DNA of 63,497 bases from Nioella halotolerans (GTDB lineage Bacteria > Pseudomonadota > Alphaproteobacteria > Rhodobacterales > Rhodobacteraceae). The stretch spans positions 1 to 63,497 of the forward strand of contig QVQC01000049.1 in the NCBI GenBank assembly GCA_003428585.1, in the 5' to 3' direction. The position numbers and the translations under genes are program-made. Within the stretch, counting starts at the first letter, position 1; every line of letters starts with the position of its first letter. Below, piece by piece: positions 44,826 through 53,287 of the stretch. The notes below the pieces were generated by a model. The model worked only from the letters and a program-made list of their open reading frames with translations, did no database searches and had not been told where the DNA came from.

Positions 44826-45740
44826 ATGCAGGTCCTGATCGCGGGCGCGGGGTTTGCCGGCTGCCTGAGCGCGCATGCGCTTGCGCGGCGTGGCATGGGC
44901 TGCCGCGTCATCGAGGGCGGCACACGCGAGCAATCCGGCCCGGCGGCGCGGCATGCCCACAGCTTCCGGGCCGAGGATCTCGCCGCTGTCGCGGCGCTGG
45001 CGGATCTGCACCCCGCACCTGCGACGGGCATCGGTCGCCATGAGCTGCTGATGCTTCTGCGGGAACGCCTGGAGACACGGGCGGACCTGCGCTGGCAAAC
45101 CAAGCCGCGGGTCGTCGATATCGGGGACGACGGGCTCTGTGTCGGCCTGACCGGCTGCGGCAGAATCGGCGCCGATCTTGGTATTGACGCCTCCGGCCAT
45201 GCCTTTGCCATCGCCAGCCGCGCGGCGGAAACGGCCGGAGCACGGCTGGACATCGAAGAAATCCCGGACCGGTGGATCTACGAAAGCTATCCGCTCGACG
45301 GCGCGGCGGATGGACTTCACAGCGGGCCCTGCGGCAGCGGCCGGATCGTCTATGCCGTGAAGGACGGGGCCGGGGTGGCGACGGTAATGGCCCCGCGTGA
45401 CTCGATGCCGGCCGCCGAGGCCGTTGAAGTCGCCCTGTCCGGCTTGGTCGGACGGGACGTGGCCCGATTGTCCGGCCGGGTCCCGAACCGCCAAGGGGGT
45501 GCGTCCCTATCGATCACCCGCCTGCCGCCATCGTGGCCGATCCTCTGCGTTGGCGATGCGCTCCTGAAAACCCCGCCACGTTACGGCGACGGCCTTCATC
45601 ACGCCTTGGCCATGGCGCGTTGCCTCGCGGCGTCCGCTTCGGTCCCGGATGCGCGCGGGGCGCTTGCCGCCCATGCGGAAACGGCCTGGACCGGCGCCAG
45701 CATCGCGATGGCCATGGAGGGTGCCGGACGCCTGACGTGA
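44826..45740 (+). CDS. Short FAD-dependent oxidoreductase coupled to the FPGEMV-repeat gene
   Basis: A 304-residue flavoprotein with a GxGxxG dinucleotide-binding start (VLIAGAGFAGCLSAHALARRG, residues 3-23), a central GIDASGHAFAIA resembling the DxxG of FAD monooxygenases, and a C-terminal FAD motif ILCVGDALLKTPPRYGDGLHHALAMARCLA (residues 239-268). This is the glutathione-reductase-2 fold of group A flavin monooxygenases, halogenases and LodB-like protein-modifying flavoenzymes, but shortened. No NAD(P)H-specific feature is clear and no signal peptide is present. It starts one base after the stop of the repeat-protein gene, implying a joint role. It could hydroxylate or otherwise modify the repeat region, or use a small molecule; neither is shown. 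Confidence 0.75.
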   Translation: MQVLIAGAGFAGCLSAHALARRGMGCRVIEGGTREQSGPAARHAHSFRAEDLAAVAALADLHPAPATGIGRHELLMLLRERLETRADLRWQTKPRVVDIGDDGLCVGLTGCGRIGADLGIDASGHAFAIASRAAETAGARLDIEEIPDRWIYESYPLDGAADGLHSGPCGSGRIVYAVKDGAGVATVMAPRDSMPAAEAVEVALSGLVGRDVARLSGRVPNRQGGASLSITRLPPSWPILCVGDALLKTPPRYGDGLHHALAMARCLAASASVPDARGALAAHAETAWTGASIAMAMEGAGRLT

Positions 45741-46268
45741 CGGGGGGCGGGTCCGGGTCGATACCCGGTTTCCGACGGTCGGAGAGCAGGCGGCGGTCGC
45801 GGCGTCAGCATGTGACCAATGACCCGCGGCCTGCGCAGTGCAGGGATGCGATGGGGGCGACAGCAGCCACATAGCCGGTCGAACCCGCCTTATCCCGGCG
45901 ATGGCGACCGGCCGGAACGGAGCGATCTTGCGCCAACGCTGCCATTCCCCGGCATCGCTGATCCAGTGGGCCAGTATGTCGACCCTGTTTCATTCCATCT
46001 TAACTATTTCGTGGCACCGTCCTAGGCGGTTAACCACTCGCGAAGCGTGGCTTCAGGTCGACCGCCACCGAAGACAGCCCCCGACACGGGCCAAGGCGGC
46101 GGACAAACCGAAAGCTTTCGCCAGACCGCCCAAAGCCCACGCGCCCCGAAGCGGCGCCGCTTTTCCTTTCCGAGACGGATCCGCCGGGCCCCGCGCCCGC
46201 GCCTTCATCACGCCGGCGCGCATCATCGGCGCGTGCTGGCCCTGCGTGACATACGCGCGGGGTGGAAC
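45741..46268. other. 528-bp stretch without a recognised gene
   Basis: No convincing gene lies between the flavoenzyme and yqeY, which converge on this stretch. Frames run through it but are Arg/Pro-rich and lack ribosome sites. A perfect palindrome AAGCGGC/GCCGCTT at 46149-46162 is followed by TT, a weak terminator candidate at best. The middle (about 45930-46030) has lower GC than its surroundings. Decayed coding sequence cannot be excluded. Confidence 0.45.
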
Positions 46269-46727
46269 CTAGCCCAGCATGTCGCGCACCCGCGCGCCGA
46301 CCGAACCGAAATCCATCCGACCGGCATATTTCGATTTCAACTGGCCCATGACCTTGCCCATGTCGCGGATGCTCTCGGCGCCGGTTTCCGCGATCGCTTT
46401 GGAGATCGCGGCCGTCACCTCCTCCTCGGTCAATTGCCGGGGCAGGAATTCCTCGATCACGGCGATTTCCTCGCGCTCGTTCTCGGCCAGTTCCAGCCGC
46501 CCGCCCTCTTCATAGGCGCGCACGCTTTCCTGCCGCTGCTTGACCATCTTGCCAAGGATCGCCAGCACATCGGCATCGGCCACGCCGTCATTGTTGCCCT
46601 TGGCGCGCGCGGCGATGTCCTGGTCCTTGATCGCGGCGTTGATCAGCCGCAGGGTCGACACGCGGGTGGCGTCCTTGTCGCGCATGGCCTGTTTCAAGCC
46701 GGCATTGATCTGGTCCCTCAGGGGCAT
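46269..46727 (-). CDS. yqeY: GatB/YqeY domain protein
   Basis: A 152-residue protein of the GatB/YqeY family, a tail-like domain of amidotransferase subunit B found alone. The sequence LRDQINAGLKQAMRDKDATRVSTLRLINAAIKDQDI, MVKQRQESVRAYEEGGR, EIAVIEEFLPRQLTEEEV and MGKVMGQLKSKYAGRMDFGSVGARVRDML is typical. It probably binds tRNA. It is divergent from carA across 152 bp. Confidence 0.94.
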   Translation of the reverse strand: MPLRDQINAGLKQAMRDKDATRVSTLRLINAAIKDQDIAARAKGNNDGVADADVLAILGKMVKQRQESVRAYEEGGRLELAENEREEIAVIEEFLPRQLTEEEVTAAISKAIAETGAESIRDMGKVMGQLKSKYAGRMDFGSVGARVRDMLG

Positions 46728-46879
46728 CGCTGCATTCCCTCTGTTGTGCGAACACCGTGTCCAACAGCGTCAGACCCTACGCCAATGCAGGCGCAGCAAC
46801 AAGCGCCCCGCGCCGGCTTGACCCTGCCCTGCGCGGCCCGTAAGTTGCCGCGAATTTCGCGCCAGAACCGGAGTCGCCC

Positions 46880-48034
46880 ATGAGTGCCCGCCCCACCGCC
46901 TGCCTCGTTCTCGCCGATGGGACCGTGTTCTACGGCCGCGGCTTCGGCGCCACCGGCCAGACCGTCGCGGAACTGTGTTTCAACACCGCCATGACCGGCT
47001 ATCAGGAAATCATGACCGACCCCTCCTACGCGGGCCAGATCGTGACCTTCACCTTCCCCCATATCGGCAATACCGGGGTCAACGCGGACGATGACGAAAC
47101 CGCCGACCCCGTCGCCGCCGGCATGGTCGTCCGCTGGGACCCGACGACGCCGTCGAACTGGCGCGCCGAGGCGGACCTGACCGACTGGCTCGCCGCGCGC
47201 GGGCGCATCTGCATCGGGGGCGTCGATACCCGCAGGCTGACCCGCGCCATCCGCCAGCAGGGCGCGCCGCATGTCGCGCTGGCCCATGACCCGGACGGAA
47301 AGTTCGACCTCGAGGCGCTGATCACCGCCGCGCGCGGCTTTGCCGGGCTGGAGGGGCTGGACCTCGCGCGCGACGTGACCTGCGCGCAAAGCTACAAGTG
47401 GGACGAGAAACGCTGGGCCTGGCCCGAGGGTTACACGCGCCGCGACGGGCCGGGCTTCAAGGTCGTCGCGGTGGATTTCGGCGCCAAGCGCAACATCCTG
47501 CGCTGCCTTGCCTCGGCGGGCTGCGATGTGACCGTCCTGCCCGCCACCGCCACCGCCGAGGAGGTGCTGGCCCATCAGCCCGACGGCGTGTTCCTGTCGA
47601 ACGGCCCCGGCGACCCGGCGGCGACCGGCGACTATGCCGTTCCGATGATCCGCGAGGTTCTGGACAATGGCCTGCCCGTCTTCGGGATCTGCCTCGGCCA
47701 CCAGATGCTGGCGCTGGCACTTGGCGCGACCACGGTCAAGATGAACCACGGCCATCACGGCGCCAACCACCCGGTGAAAGACCTTGAAACCGGCAAGGTG
47801 GAAATCACCTCAATGAACCACGGCTTCACCGTTGACAGCCAGAGCCTGCCGGCGGGCGTCGTGGAAACCCATGTCTCGCTCTTCGACGGGTCGAACTGCG
47901 GTATCCGGGTGGCCGACAAGCCCGTTTTCTCGGTGCAATACCACCCCGAGGCGAGTCCGGGGCCACAGGACAGCTATTACCTCTTCGAACGCTTCACCGC
48001 CGCGATGCGCGACCGGCAGGTCGAGACCGCTTAA
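46880..48034 (+). CDS. carA: Carbamoyl-phosphate synthase small subunit (glutaminase)
   Basis: A 384-residue CarA, which hydrolyses glutamine and channels ammonia to CarB for carbamoyl phosphate in pyrimidine and arginine synthesis. The N-terminal domain includes ELCFNTAMTGYQEIMTDPSYAGQIVTFTFPHIGNTG. The class I glutaminase has the catalytic Cys in VFGICLGHQMLALALG and the His/Glu in VQYHPEASPGPQDS. CarB is not in the window. The divergent yqeY shares the upstream region. Confidence 0.97.
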   Translation: MSARPTACLVLADGTVFYGRGFGATGQTVAELCFNTAMTGYQEIMTDPSYAGQIVTFTFPHIGNTGVNADDDETADPVAAGMVVRWDPTTPSNWRAEADLTDWLAARGRICIGGVDTRRLTRAIRQQGAPHVALAHDPDGKFDLEALITAARGFAGLEGLDLARDVTCAQSYKWDEKRWAWPEGYTRRDGPGFKVVAVDFGAKRNILRCLASAGCDVTVLPATATAEEVLAHQPDGVFLSNGPGDPAATGDYAVPMIREVLDNGLPVFGICLGHQMLALALGATTVKMNHGHHGANHPVKDLETGKVEITSMNHGFTVDSQSLPAGVVETHVSLFDGSNCGIRVADKPVFSVQYHPEASPGPQDSYYLFERFTAAMRDRQVETA

Positions 48035-48096
48035 CCATTTGTTAGGGTTTACAAAGTCCAATCGACCCCGGCGGATCAAGGCCGGGGACGGGACGG

Positions 48097-50091
48097 GTGA
48101 CACCATCGCAACATCACGCGCGCGCGGCGCGGCAGGGGGGCGGCCCGGCCCGCAGCCCGCCCTATCTGCGCGCGCTGACGCCACCTGACGACCCCAAGCC
48201 GGCCCGGCGCCCGCGCCTTGCCGAGATCCTGTTGGCCGAGGGCACCGTCAGCCCGGCGGAATTGGACCGCGCGCTGGAAAGCCAGCGCAGCCGCGACCTG
48301 CCGCTTGGCGAGATCCTGATCATACAGGGCGCGATCGACGAAGCGCAGCTGCTCGACGCGCTCGCAACCCAGTTCGGCACCCGCGTTCTGGCGTCCGGCG
48401 AATGCACCCCGGATCCGTCCCTTGCCGGGCTGTTGCCCGCCGCGCTTGCGATCCGCCTCGGCGTTGTGCCGCTGCGCCGCGCCGGCGCGGCCCTTGTCGT
48501 GATGACCAACCGCCCCGACCGGGACGACGATATCCGGCAGGCGCTGGCCCATGACGGCCCTGTTCTGCTGGCGCTGGCCGGGCGCGACACCATGCAGGCC
48601 GCCCTCACCCGGATCTACGGCAAGGATCTGGCCCGCCTGGCGGAGGCCCGCACCCGCGGGGTTTACAGTTGCCGGGAATGGAACCCCGAGCGTGTATCCC
48701 GGCGCTGGCTTGGCGCGCTCCTGGTCGGTCTGGCCGCTGTGCTGCTGGCGCCCGCCGTGGCGCTGTCGCTGCTCTTCGCGCTTGCACTTTGCGTCTCGGC
48801 GGCCAATTTCATGCTGAAATGGCTGGCCCTTCACACGATGTCGCGCCGGCCCGAGGTCGCGGAGGGCGCGACGCCCCCGGCCCCGCCCGACACCGCGCGC
48901 CGCCCCGTGGTCACGATCCTTGTGCCGCTGTTCAACGAGCCCGATATCGCGGCCAACCTGCTGCACCGGCTGACGCGGATCGACTATCCGCCGGAACTTC
49001 TCGACGTGCTGCTTCTGATCGAGGAGAGCGACCGGACGACGCGCCAGGCGCTGACCCGGGCCAGCCTGCCACCGTGGGTGCGCACGATCATCGTGCCACC
49101 CGGCCAGCCGCAAACAAAGCCACGGGCGATGAATTACGGCCTCAACTTCGCTCACGGCTCGATCGTCGGGGTCTACGATGCCGAGGACGCGCCGGAACCC
49201 GACCAGGTCGAGAAGATGGTCGCCCGCTTTGCCGAAGCCGCGCCCGATATCGCCTGCCTTCAGGGCCAGCTCGACTATTACAATCCCGGCCACAACTGGC
49301 TCAGCCGCTGTTTCACGCTAGAATATGCCGCGTGGTTCCGACTGCTGCTGCCCGGGGTGCAGCGGCTGGGTCTCTTCGTGCCGCTGGGGGGCACGACGCT
49401 GTTCTTTCGCCGGTCCGTGCTGGAGGAGATGGGCGCCTGGGACGCCCACAACGTGACCGAGGATGCCGATCTCGGCCTGCGCCTCGCGCGGCGCGGCTAC
49501 CGCACCGAGATCGTCGAGACCACCACCTTCGAGGAGGCGAACGCCGCCCTCATCCCCTGGGTCAAGCAACGCTCGCGCTGGCTCAAGGGCTACGCGATGA
49601 CATGGGCCACGCATATGCGCGATCCGGGCCGGCTTTGGCGCGATCTGGGCGCGCGCAAGTTCATCGGGGTGCAGGTGCAGCTATTGGGCACGCTGCTTGG
49701 CTTCGCGCTGGCCCCCGTCCTCTGGACCCTGATCGTGAAGCTTTTCGGCTGGCCGCATCCGATGGACCGGTTCGTGCCGCGGGCGGGCTACCTTGGCATC
49801 GCGCTGTTCTTTCTCGCCAGCCAGGCGCTGACCATCTACGTCGCATGGCGGGCGTCCGCCCTGCCGCGCCACCGACGTCTGCGGGGCTGGATCCCGACGC
49901 TGGACATCTATTTCCTGCTCGCCTCCGCCGCGACGCTTCTGGGGCTGGCGGAATTGCTGGTCAAACCGTTCCATTGGCGCAAGACGGCGCATGGCGGTTA
50001 TTCGGAAGCCGGACAGGCGGCGCAGGCGATGCGGGCTCAGACCGATCCGGCCTCCTCCTTCAGCCGCACTTCGAACGCGGTCGAGAGGTGA
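48097..50091 (+). CDS. MshEN-glycosyltransferase family 2 fusion, membrane protein
   Basis: A 664-residue protein starting at GTG (GGGGACGGGACG upstream). Residues 40-180 form an MshEN-type domain (first copy RLAEILLAEGTVSPAELDRALESQ, second PLGEILIIQGAIDEAQLLDALATQFG), known in MshE to bind cyclic di-GMP. A membrane pair follows at 204-235. The GT2 domain runs from residue 271 (VTILVPLFNEPDI) with the nucleotide-sugar and metal motif DAED at 361-364, the catalytic TED at 454-456 and the QRSRW acceptor motif at 491-495. Three or four C-terminal helices (521-625) complete a BcsA/NfrB-like synthase. The product may be an exopolysaccharide controlled by c-di-GMP. The last 55 bases overlap the convergent GntR gene. 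Confidence 0.85.
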   Translation: MTPSQHHARAARQGGGPARSPPYLRALTPPDDPKPARRPRLAEILLAEGTVSPAELDRALESQRSRDLPLGEILIIQGAIDEAQLLDALATQFGTRVLASGECTPDPSLAGLLPAALAIRLGVVPLRRAGAALVVMTNRPDRDDDIRQALAHDGPVLLALAGRDTMQAALTRIYGKDLARLAEARTRGVYSCREWNPERVSRRWLGALLVGLAAVLLAPAVALSLLFALALCVSAANFMLKWLALHTMSRRPEVAEGATPPAPPDTARRPVVTILVPLFNEPDIAANLLHRLTRIDYPPELLDVLLLIEESDRTTRQALTRASLPPWVRTIIVPPGQPQTKPRAMNYGLNFAHGSIVGVYDAEDAPEPDQVEKMVARFAEAAPDIACLQGQLDYYNPGHNWLSRCFTLEYAAWFRLLLPGVQRLGLFVPLGGTTLFFRRSVLEEMGAWDAHNVTEDADLGLRLARRGYRTEIVETTTFEEANAALIPWVKQRSRWLKGYAMTWATHMRDPGRLWRDLGARKFIGVQVQLLGTLLGFALAPVLWTLIVKLFGWPHPMDRFVPRAGYLGIALFFLASQALTIYVAWRASALPRHRRLRGWIPTLDIYFLLASAATLLGLAELLVKPFHWRKTAHGGYSEAGQAAQAMRAQTDPASSFSRTSNAVER

Positions 50092-50678
50092 TCCTTCAGC
50101 CTGCGCGCAGCCCGCTCGCCGTCGCGCTCTGCAATCGCCGCCACGATCGCGGCGTGTTCCTCCAGCGCCACCGGCCCGCGCCCCTCGGCGGCCAGAGAGG
50201 TTGTCGCCATCAGCGCCATGGACCGGTGCACGAGGTCAAGCTGCTGAACCAGATACTTGTTGTGAGAGGCAAGGTGGATCTGCTTGTGAAAGCGCCGATT
50301 GGCGCGCGCCAGCGCCACCGGGTCGTCCAGTAACGTCCGGTCGGCCGCGACCATTTCCTGCAACACGCGGATTTCCTCGGCGGCCGCATGCTGTGCCGCC
50401 AGCCGGGCAGCCAGACCTTCCAGTTCGGCGCGCACGATGTAAAGCTGCGCCATCTGGTCATGGTCCAGCGAGGCGACGATCAGGCTGCGCCCGTCGCGCG
50501 TCAGCAACCCTTGCGTTTCGAACCGCTGCAATGCCTCGCGGATGGGGGTGCGGCTGACCCCGAACCGATCGGCCAGTTCCGATTCCACCAGCCGTGCACC
50601 GGGCCGATAGGTGCCCTCGTCGATCGCCTGCAGGATCAGGTCGTATGCGTCCCTTTGCGGGGGTTTCGCGCTGGCCAT
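50037..50678 (-). CDS. GntR-family regulator (FCD domain)
   Basis: A 213-residue GntR/FadR-type regulator. The winged helix (about residues 8-75) includes DGTYRPGARLVESELADRFGVSRTPIREALQRFETQGLL, near-identical to the family consensus, and the C-terminal helical FCD domain (about 80-205) contains ANRRFHKQIHLASHN, whose His/Asp residues usually bind a metal. The ligand is unknown. Its 3' end overlaps the glycosyltransferase gene by 55 bp on the opposite strand. It diverges from the HAD phosphatase gene. Confidence 0.88.
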   Translation of the reverse strand: MASAKPPQRDAYDLILQAIDEGTYRPGARLVESELADRFGVSRTPIREALQRFETQGLLTRDGRSLIVASLDHDQMAQLYIVRAELEGLAARLAAQHAAAEEIRVLQEMVAADRTLLDDPVALARANRRFHKQIHLASHNKYLVQQLDLVHRSMALMATTSLAAEGRGPVALEEHAAIVAAIAERDGERAARRLKDHLSTAFEVRLKEEAGSV

Positions 50679-50767
50679 TGGATTTCCTCCGGATTTCTGG
50701 CAAGGCTAGGTCCGCCCTGCAGCAAGCGCAAGCCTTTCGGGGCGCGGCAAAAAAGGACCACCGGCCC

Positions 50768-51415
50768 ATGCCCCGCGATGCTTTCGCCCATGTCACAACA
50801 TGGGTCTTCGACCTCGACAACACGCTTTACCCGCCGGAAATGGCGCTCTTCGACCAGATCAACGTCAAGATGACCGCCTACGTGATGGCGGCGCTTGGCG
50901 TGACCCGCGAGGAGGCCGACCGCCTGCGCCACGCCTATTGGCGTGACCATGGCACAACGCTGGCCGGGCTGATGGACCGGCACGGGGTCGATCCCGACCC
51001 CTACCTGTCGGAGGTGCATGACATCGACTTCACGGTTCTGCGCCCCGACCCGGACCTGCGCGCCCGCATCCGGGCGCTACCGGGGCGGCGCATCGTCTTC
51101 ACCAACGGCACCGGCGACTATGCCGAACAGGTGATCGCGCATCGCGGGCTGGCGGGCCTTTTCGACGCGGTCTACGGCGTGGAACATGCCGGCCTGCGCC
51201 CCAAGCCGGAGCGTCGCGCCTTCGAGGCGGTCTTCACCCGCGACGGGCTGGACCCGTTGCGCGCCGCGATGTTCGAGGATGATCCGCGCAACCTCGCCGC
51301 GCCGCACGCGATGGGGCTGCGCACGGTGCATGTCGCGCCCGCGCCGGCGCCAGCCGACCATATCCATCACCACACCGATGACCTTGCGGATTTCCTGTCC
51401 CGGCTGATCGCCTGA
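50768..51415 (+). CDS. HAD-family pyrimidine 5'-nucleotidase-like phosphatase
   Basis: A 215-residue haloacid dehalogenase-type phosphatase. Motif I is TWVFDLDNTLYPP (nucleophile Asp), motif II IVFTNGTGDYAEQV, motif III GLRPKPERRAFEAVF (Lys) and motif IV AAMFEDDPRNLAAPHAMGL. The pattern belongs to the pyrimidine 5'-nucleotidase (SDT1/YjjG-like) subgroup common in alphaproteobacteria. Several late histidines (HIHHHTDD) occur near the end. The ATG at 50768 follows GGCCC without a strong ribosome site. Confidence 0.9.
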   Translation: MPRDAFAHVTTWVFDLDNTLYPPEMALFDQINVKMTAYVMAALGVTREEADRLRHAYWRDHGTTLAGLMDRHGVDPDPYLSEVHDIDFTVLRPDPDLRARIRALPGRRIVFTNGTGDYAEQVIAHRGLAGLFDAVYGVEHAGLRPKPERRAFEAVFTRDGLDPLRAAMFEDDPRNLAAPHAMGLRTVHVAPAPAPADHIHHHTDDLADFLSRLIA

Positions 51416-51581
51416 TCTGCCGGGATCACCGCATACCGGTCGCAGCCCCACCCTATGAGAAGGCGAAGAGGGCGCGCGGCGAAACACCTCCTGCGACCTG
51501 CCGCCGCGCTGCGACAGCCCGGCCCATGGCACCCGCTGCGGCCCCCCCTAGATGGATGGTCAGCAAACAGGAGTCCAAGAT

Positions 51582-51818
51582 ATGTCTTTCATTCCCAATC
51601 ACGAGCGTACCCCGCTTCTCTACCGTCTGCCGATCCTCGGGCGCATGATCCGTGAAACGGTGGAAGGGGATGAAGATACCCCCTTCTACGCGCTTGCAGC
51701 CGTGATCAGCCTCTGGGCCATCGCGGTCCTCACCTTCGGCTATGCCGGGCTGATCACCGGCGCGTTGGTCATGGCCGCGACCATGTTGCTGATCCTGATT
51801 CGCCTGACGCGTGGCTAA
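51582..51818 (+). CDS. Small membrane protein, unknown function
   Basis: A 78-residue protein with two closely spaced hydrophobic segments (PFYALAAVISLWAIAVLTFGYA and LITGALVMAATMLLILIRL) and a polar N-terminus (SFIPNHERTPLLYRLPILGRMIRETVEGDEDT). The ATG at 51582 is preceded by AGGAG. It looks like a real gene by composition and ribosome site, but no family is recognised. It lies alone between a phosphatase and a UbiH-like gene. Confidence 0.65.
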   Translation: MSFIPNHERTPLLYRLPILGRMIRETVEGDEDTPFYALAAVISLWAIAVLTFGYAGLITGALVMAATMLLILIRLTRG

Positions 51819-51904
51819 ACCTCCGGTGGGGCCATCTGACGCTTGGAAATGCCCCTCGGCCCGGCCTATGTGATGGGGGCGATGCGCCGCGACGGAGTTT
51901 CCCC

Positions 51905-53116
51905 ATGCCCAACACGACCGATACCGACATCCTCGTGTCCGGAGGCGGCGTCGCCGGCCTGACTGCGGCGGCCGCCTTCGGCGCGGCGGGGTTCTCCGTG
52001 ACATGCGTCGACCCCGCGCCGCCGGTCACGGAAATGTCGGACGAGGGATCGGACCTGCGCACGACGGCTTTCCTGCAACCCTCGCGCGATTTCCTGATCC
52101 GCGCCGGGATCTGGGACCGGCTGCACCCCCATGCCAGTGCCTTGCAGATCATGCGCGTGGTGGATGCCGGCGGCGCGGATTCCGTGCCGCGCAGCAGCCA
52201 TGATTTCGATGCCGCCGACATTTCTGACCTGCCGTTTGGCTGGAACCTGCCCAACTGGCTGCTGAGCCGCGAAATACTGGCCCGGCTGGGCGAGCTTGCT
52301 ACGGTGGATTTCCGGCCCGGCATCGGCACGGCATCGGTGCTGACGCGCGAGCGTGAAGCGCTGGTCACCCTGTCGGACGGTGCCCGGGTCCGCGCACGGC
52401 TTGTCGTGGCCGCCGATGGCCGCGCGTCCCCGGTCCGCGAGGCGGTTGGCATTCCCGTCAAGACGACGCGCTACGGGCAAAAGGCCCTGGCCTTCGCCGT
52501 CGGCCATGATGCCCCGCATGACAACGTGTCGACGGAGATCCACCGCTCCGGCGGGCCGTTCACGCTGGTCCCGCTGCCCGATCATGACGGGCGCCCCTCC
52601 TCTGCCGTGGTCTGGATGGAACGCGGGCCGGAGGTCGCGCGCCTCGCCGCGCTGCCGGTGCCCGCCTTCGAGGCGGAGATGACGGAGCGATCGGCCGGCC
52701 TTTTCGGGCCGCTCACGCTGCTGACCCGGCGCACGGTCTGGCCGATCATCAGCCAGATCGCCGCGCGGATGGAGGCCGAGCGCGTCGCCCTCGTGGCCGA
52801 GGCCGCCCACGTGGTGCCGCCGATCGGCGCGCAGGGGCTGAACATGAGCCTTGGCGACGTGCGGGTTCTGCTCGACCTGGCCGAGGCCGACCCGGACGGG
52901 CTGGGGTCGCGCGCCATGCTGGCGGCCTATCACGGGGCCCGCCACGGCGAGGTGCGCGCCCGCGTCGCCGGGATCGACGCGCTCAACCGGGCCTCCATGG
53001 TGTCGATGCAGGGGCTGCGCGACATGCGGATGCGGGCGTTGCAAGCGTTCTACTCGGTCAAGCCCGTGCGCACCACGCTCATGCGCGCCGGGCTGGGGAC
53101 GGGCCGCGCCGGGTAA
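51905..53116 (+). CDS. UbiH/UbiL-like FAD-dependent hydroxylase
   Basis: A 403-residue group A flavin monooxygenase. The N-terminal DILVSGGGVAGLTAAAAFGAAGFSVTCVD binds FAD, and VVAADGRASPVREAVGI is the central motif. The C-terminal motif, usually GDAAH, reads VAEAAHVVPPIGAQGLNMSLGDVRVLL here: AE replaces GD while PPIGAQGLN is kept. This AEAAH variant is familiar among alphaproteobacterial ubiquinone hydroxylases. The enzyme probably hydroxylates a ubiquinone precursor ring. The gene stands alone after a small membrane protein gene. Confidence 0.82.
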   Translation: MPNTTDTDILVSGGGVAGLTAAAAFGAAGFSVTCVDPAPPVTEMSDEGSDLRTTAFLQPSRDFLIRAGIWDRLHPHASALQIMRVVDAGGADSVPRSSHDFDAADISDLPFGWNLPNWLLSREILARLGELATVDFRPGIGTASVLTREREALVTLSDGARVRARLVVAADGRASPVREAVGIPVKTTRYGQKALAFAVGHDAPHDNVSTEIHRSGGPFTLVPLPDHDGRPSSAVVWMERGPEVARLAALPVPAFEAEMTERSAGLFGPLTLLTRRTVWPIISQIAARMEAERVALVAEAAHVVPPIGAQGLNMSLGDVRVLLDLAEADPDGLGSRAMLAAYHGARHGEVRARVAGIDALNRASMVSMQGLRDMRMRALQAFYSVKPVRTTLMRAGLGTGRAG

Positions 53117-53259
53117 CGGGATGTCGTCGCGCGTCGCGCGCCGATCCGCGCCCTCTTCGCTGGCGCTCATCGGGCGGGGGCGCGTCGCGGGGTCCGGTTG
53201 GCGCGGGCGGCGCGGCAGGCGGGGGCGCTGCCCCCATCGCCGAGCAGGCGACTCCCCCG

Positions 53260-53281
53260 GAGTATTTGCGCCAAGAAGAAG
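53260..53281 (+). repeat. Short intergenic repeat, copy 1 (GAGTATTTG-N2-CCAAGAAGAA)
   Basis: The 22-bp sequence GAGTATTTGCGCCAAGAAGAAG lies just after the UbiH-like gene and ends 6 bases before the stop of the minus-strand class V aminotransferase. A second copy in inverted orientation is found before that gene's start, with 19 of 22 positions identical. Confidence 0.7.
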
Positions 53282-53287
53282 GGCGGG

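Noticed and set aside
46149..46162. Palindrome AAGCGGCGCCGCTT as a terminator for the convergent genes
   Set aside because: No loop and only a few T residues after it; too weak and far from both genes.
45838..46272. Open frame in the gap after the flavoenzyme, plus strand
   Set aside because: Arg/Pro/Thr-rich, no ribosome site, overlaps the yqeY end; not protein-like.
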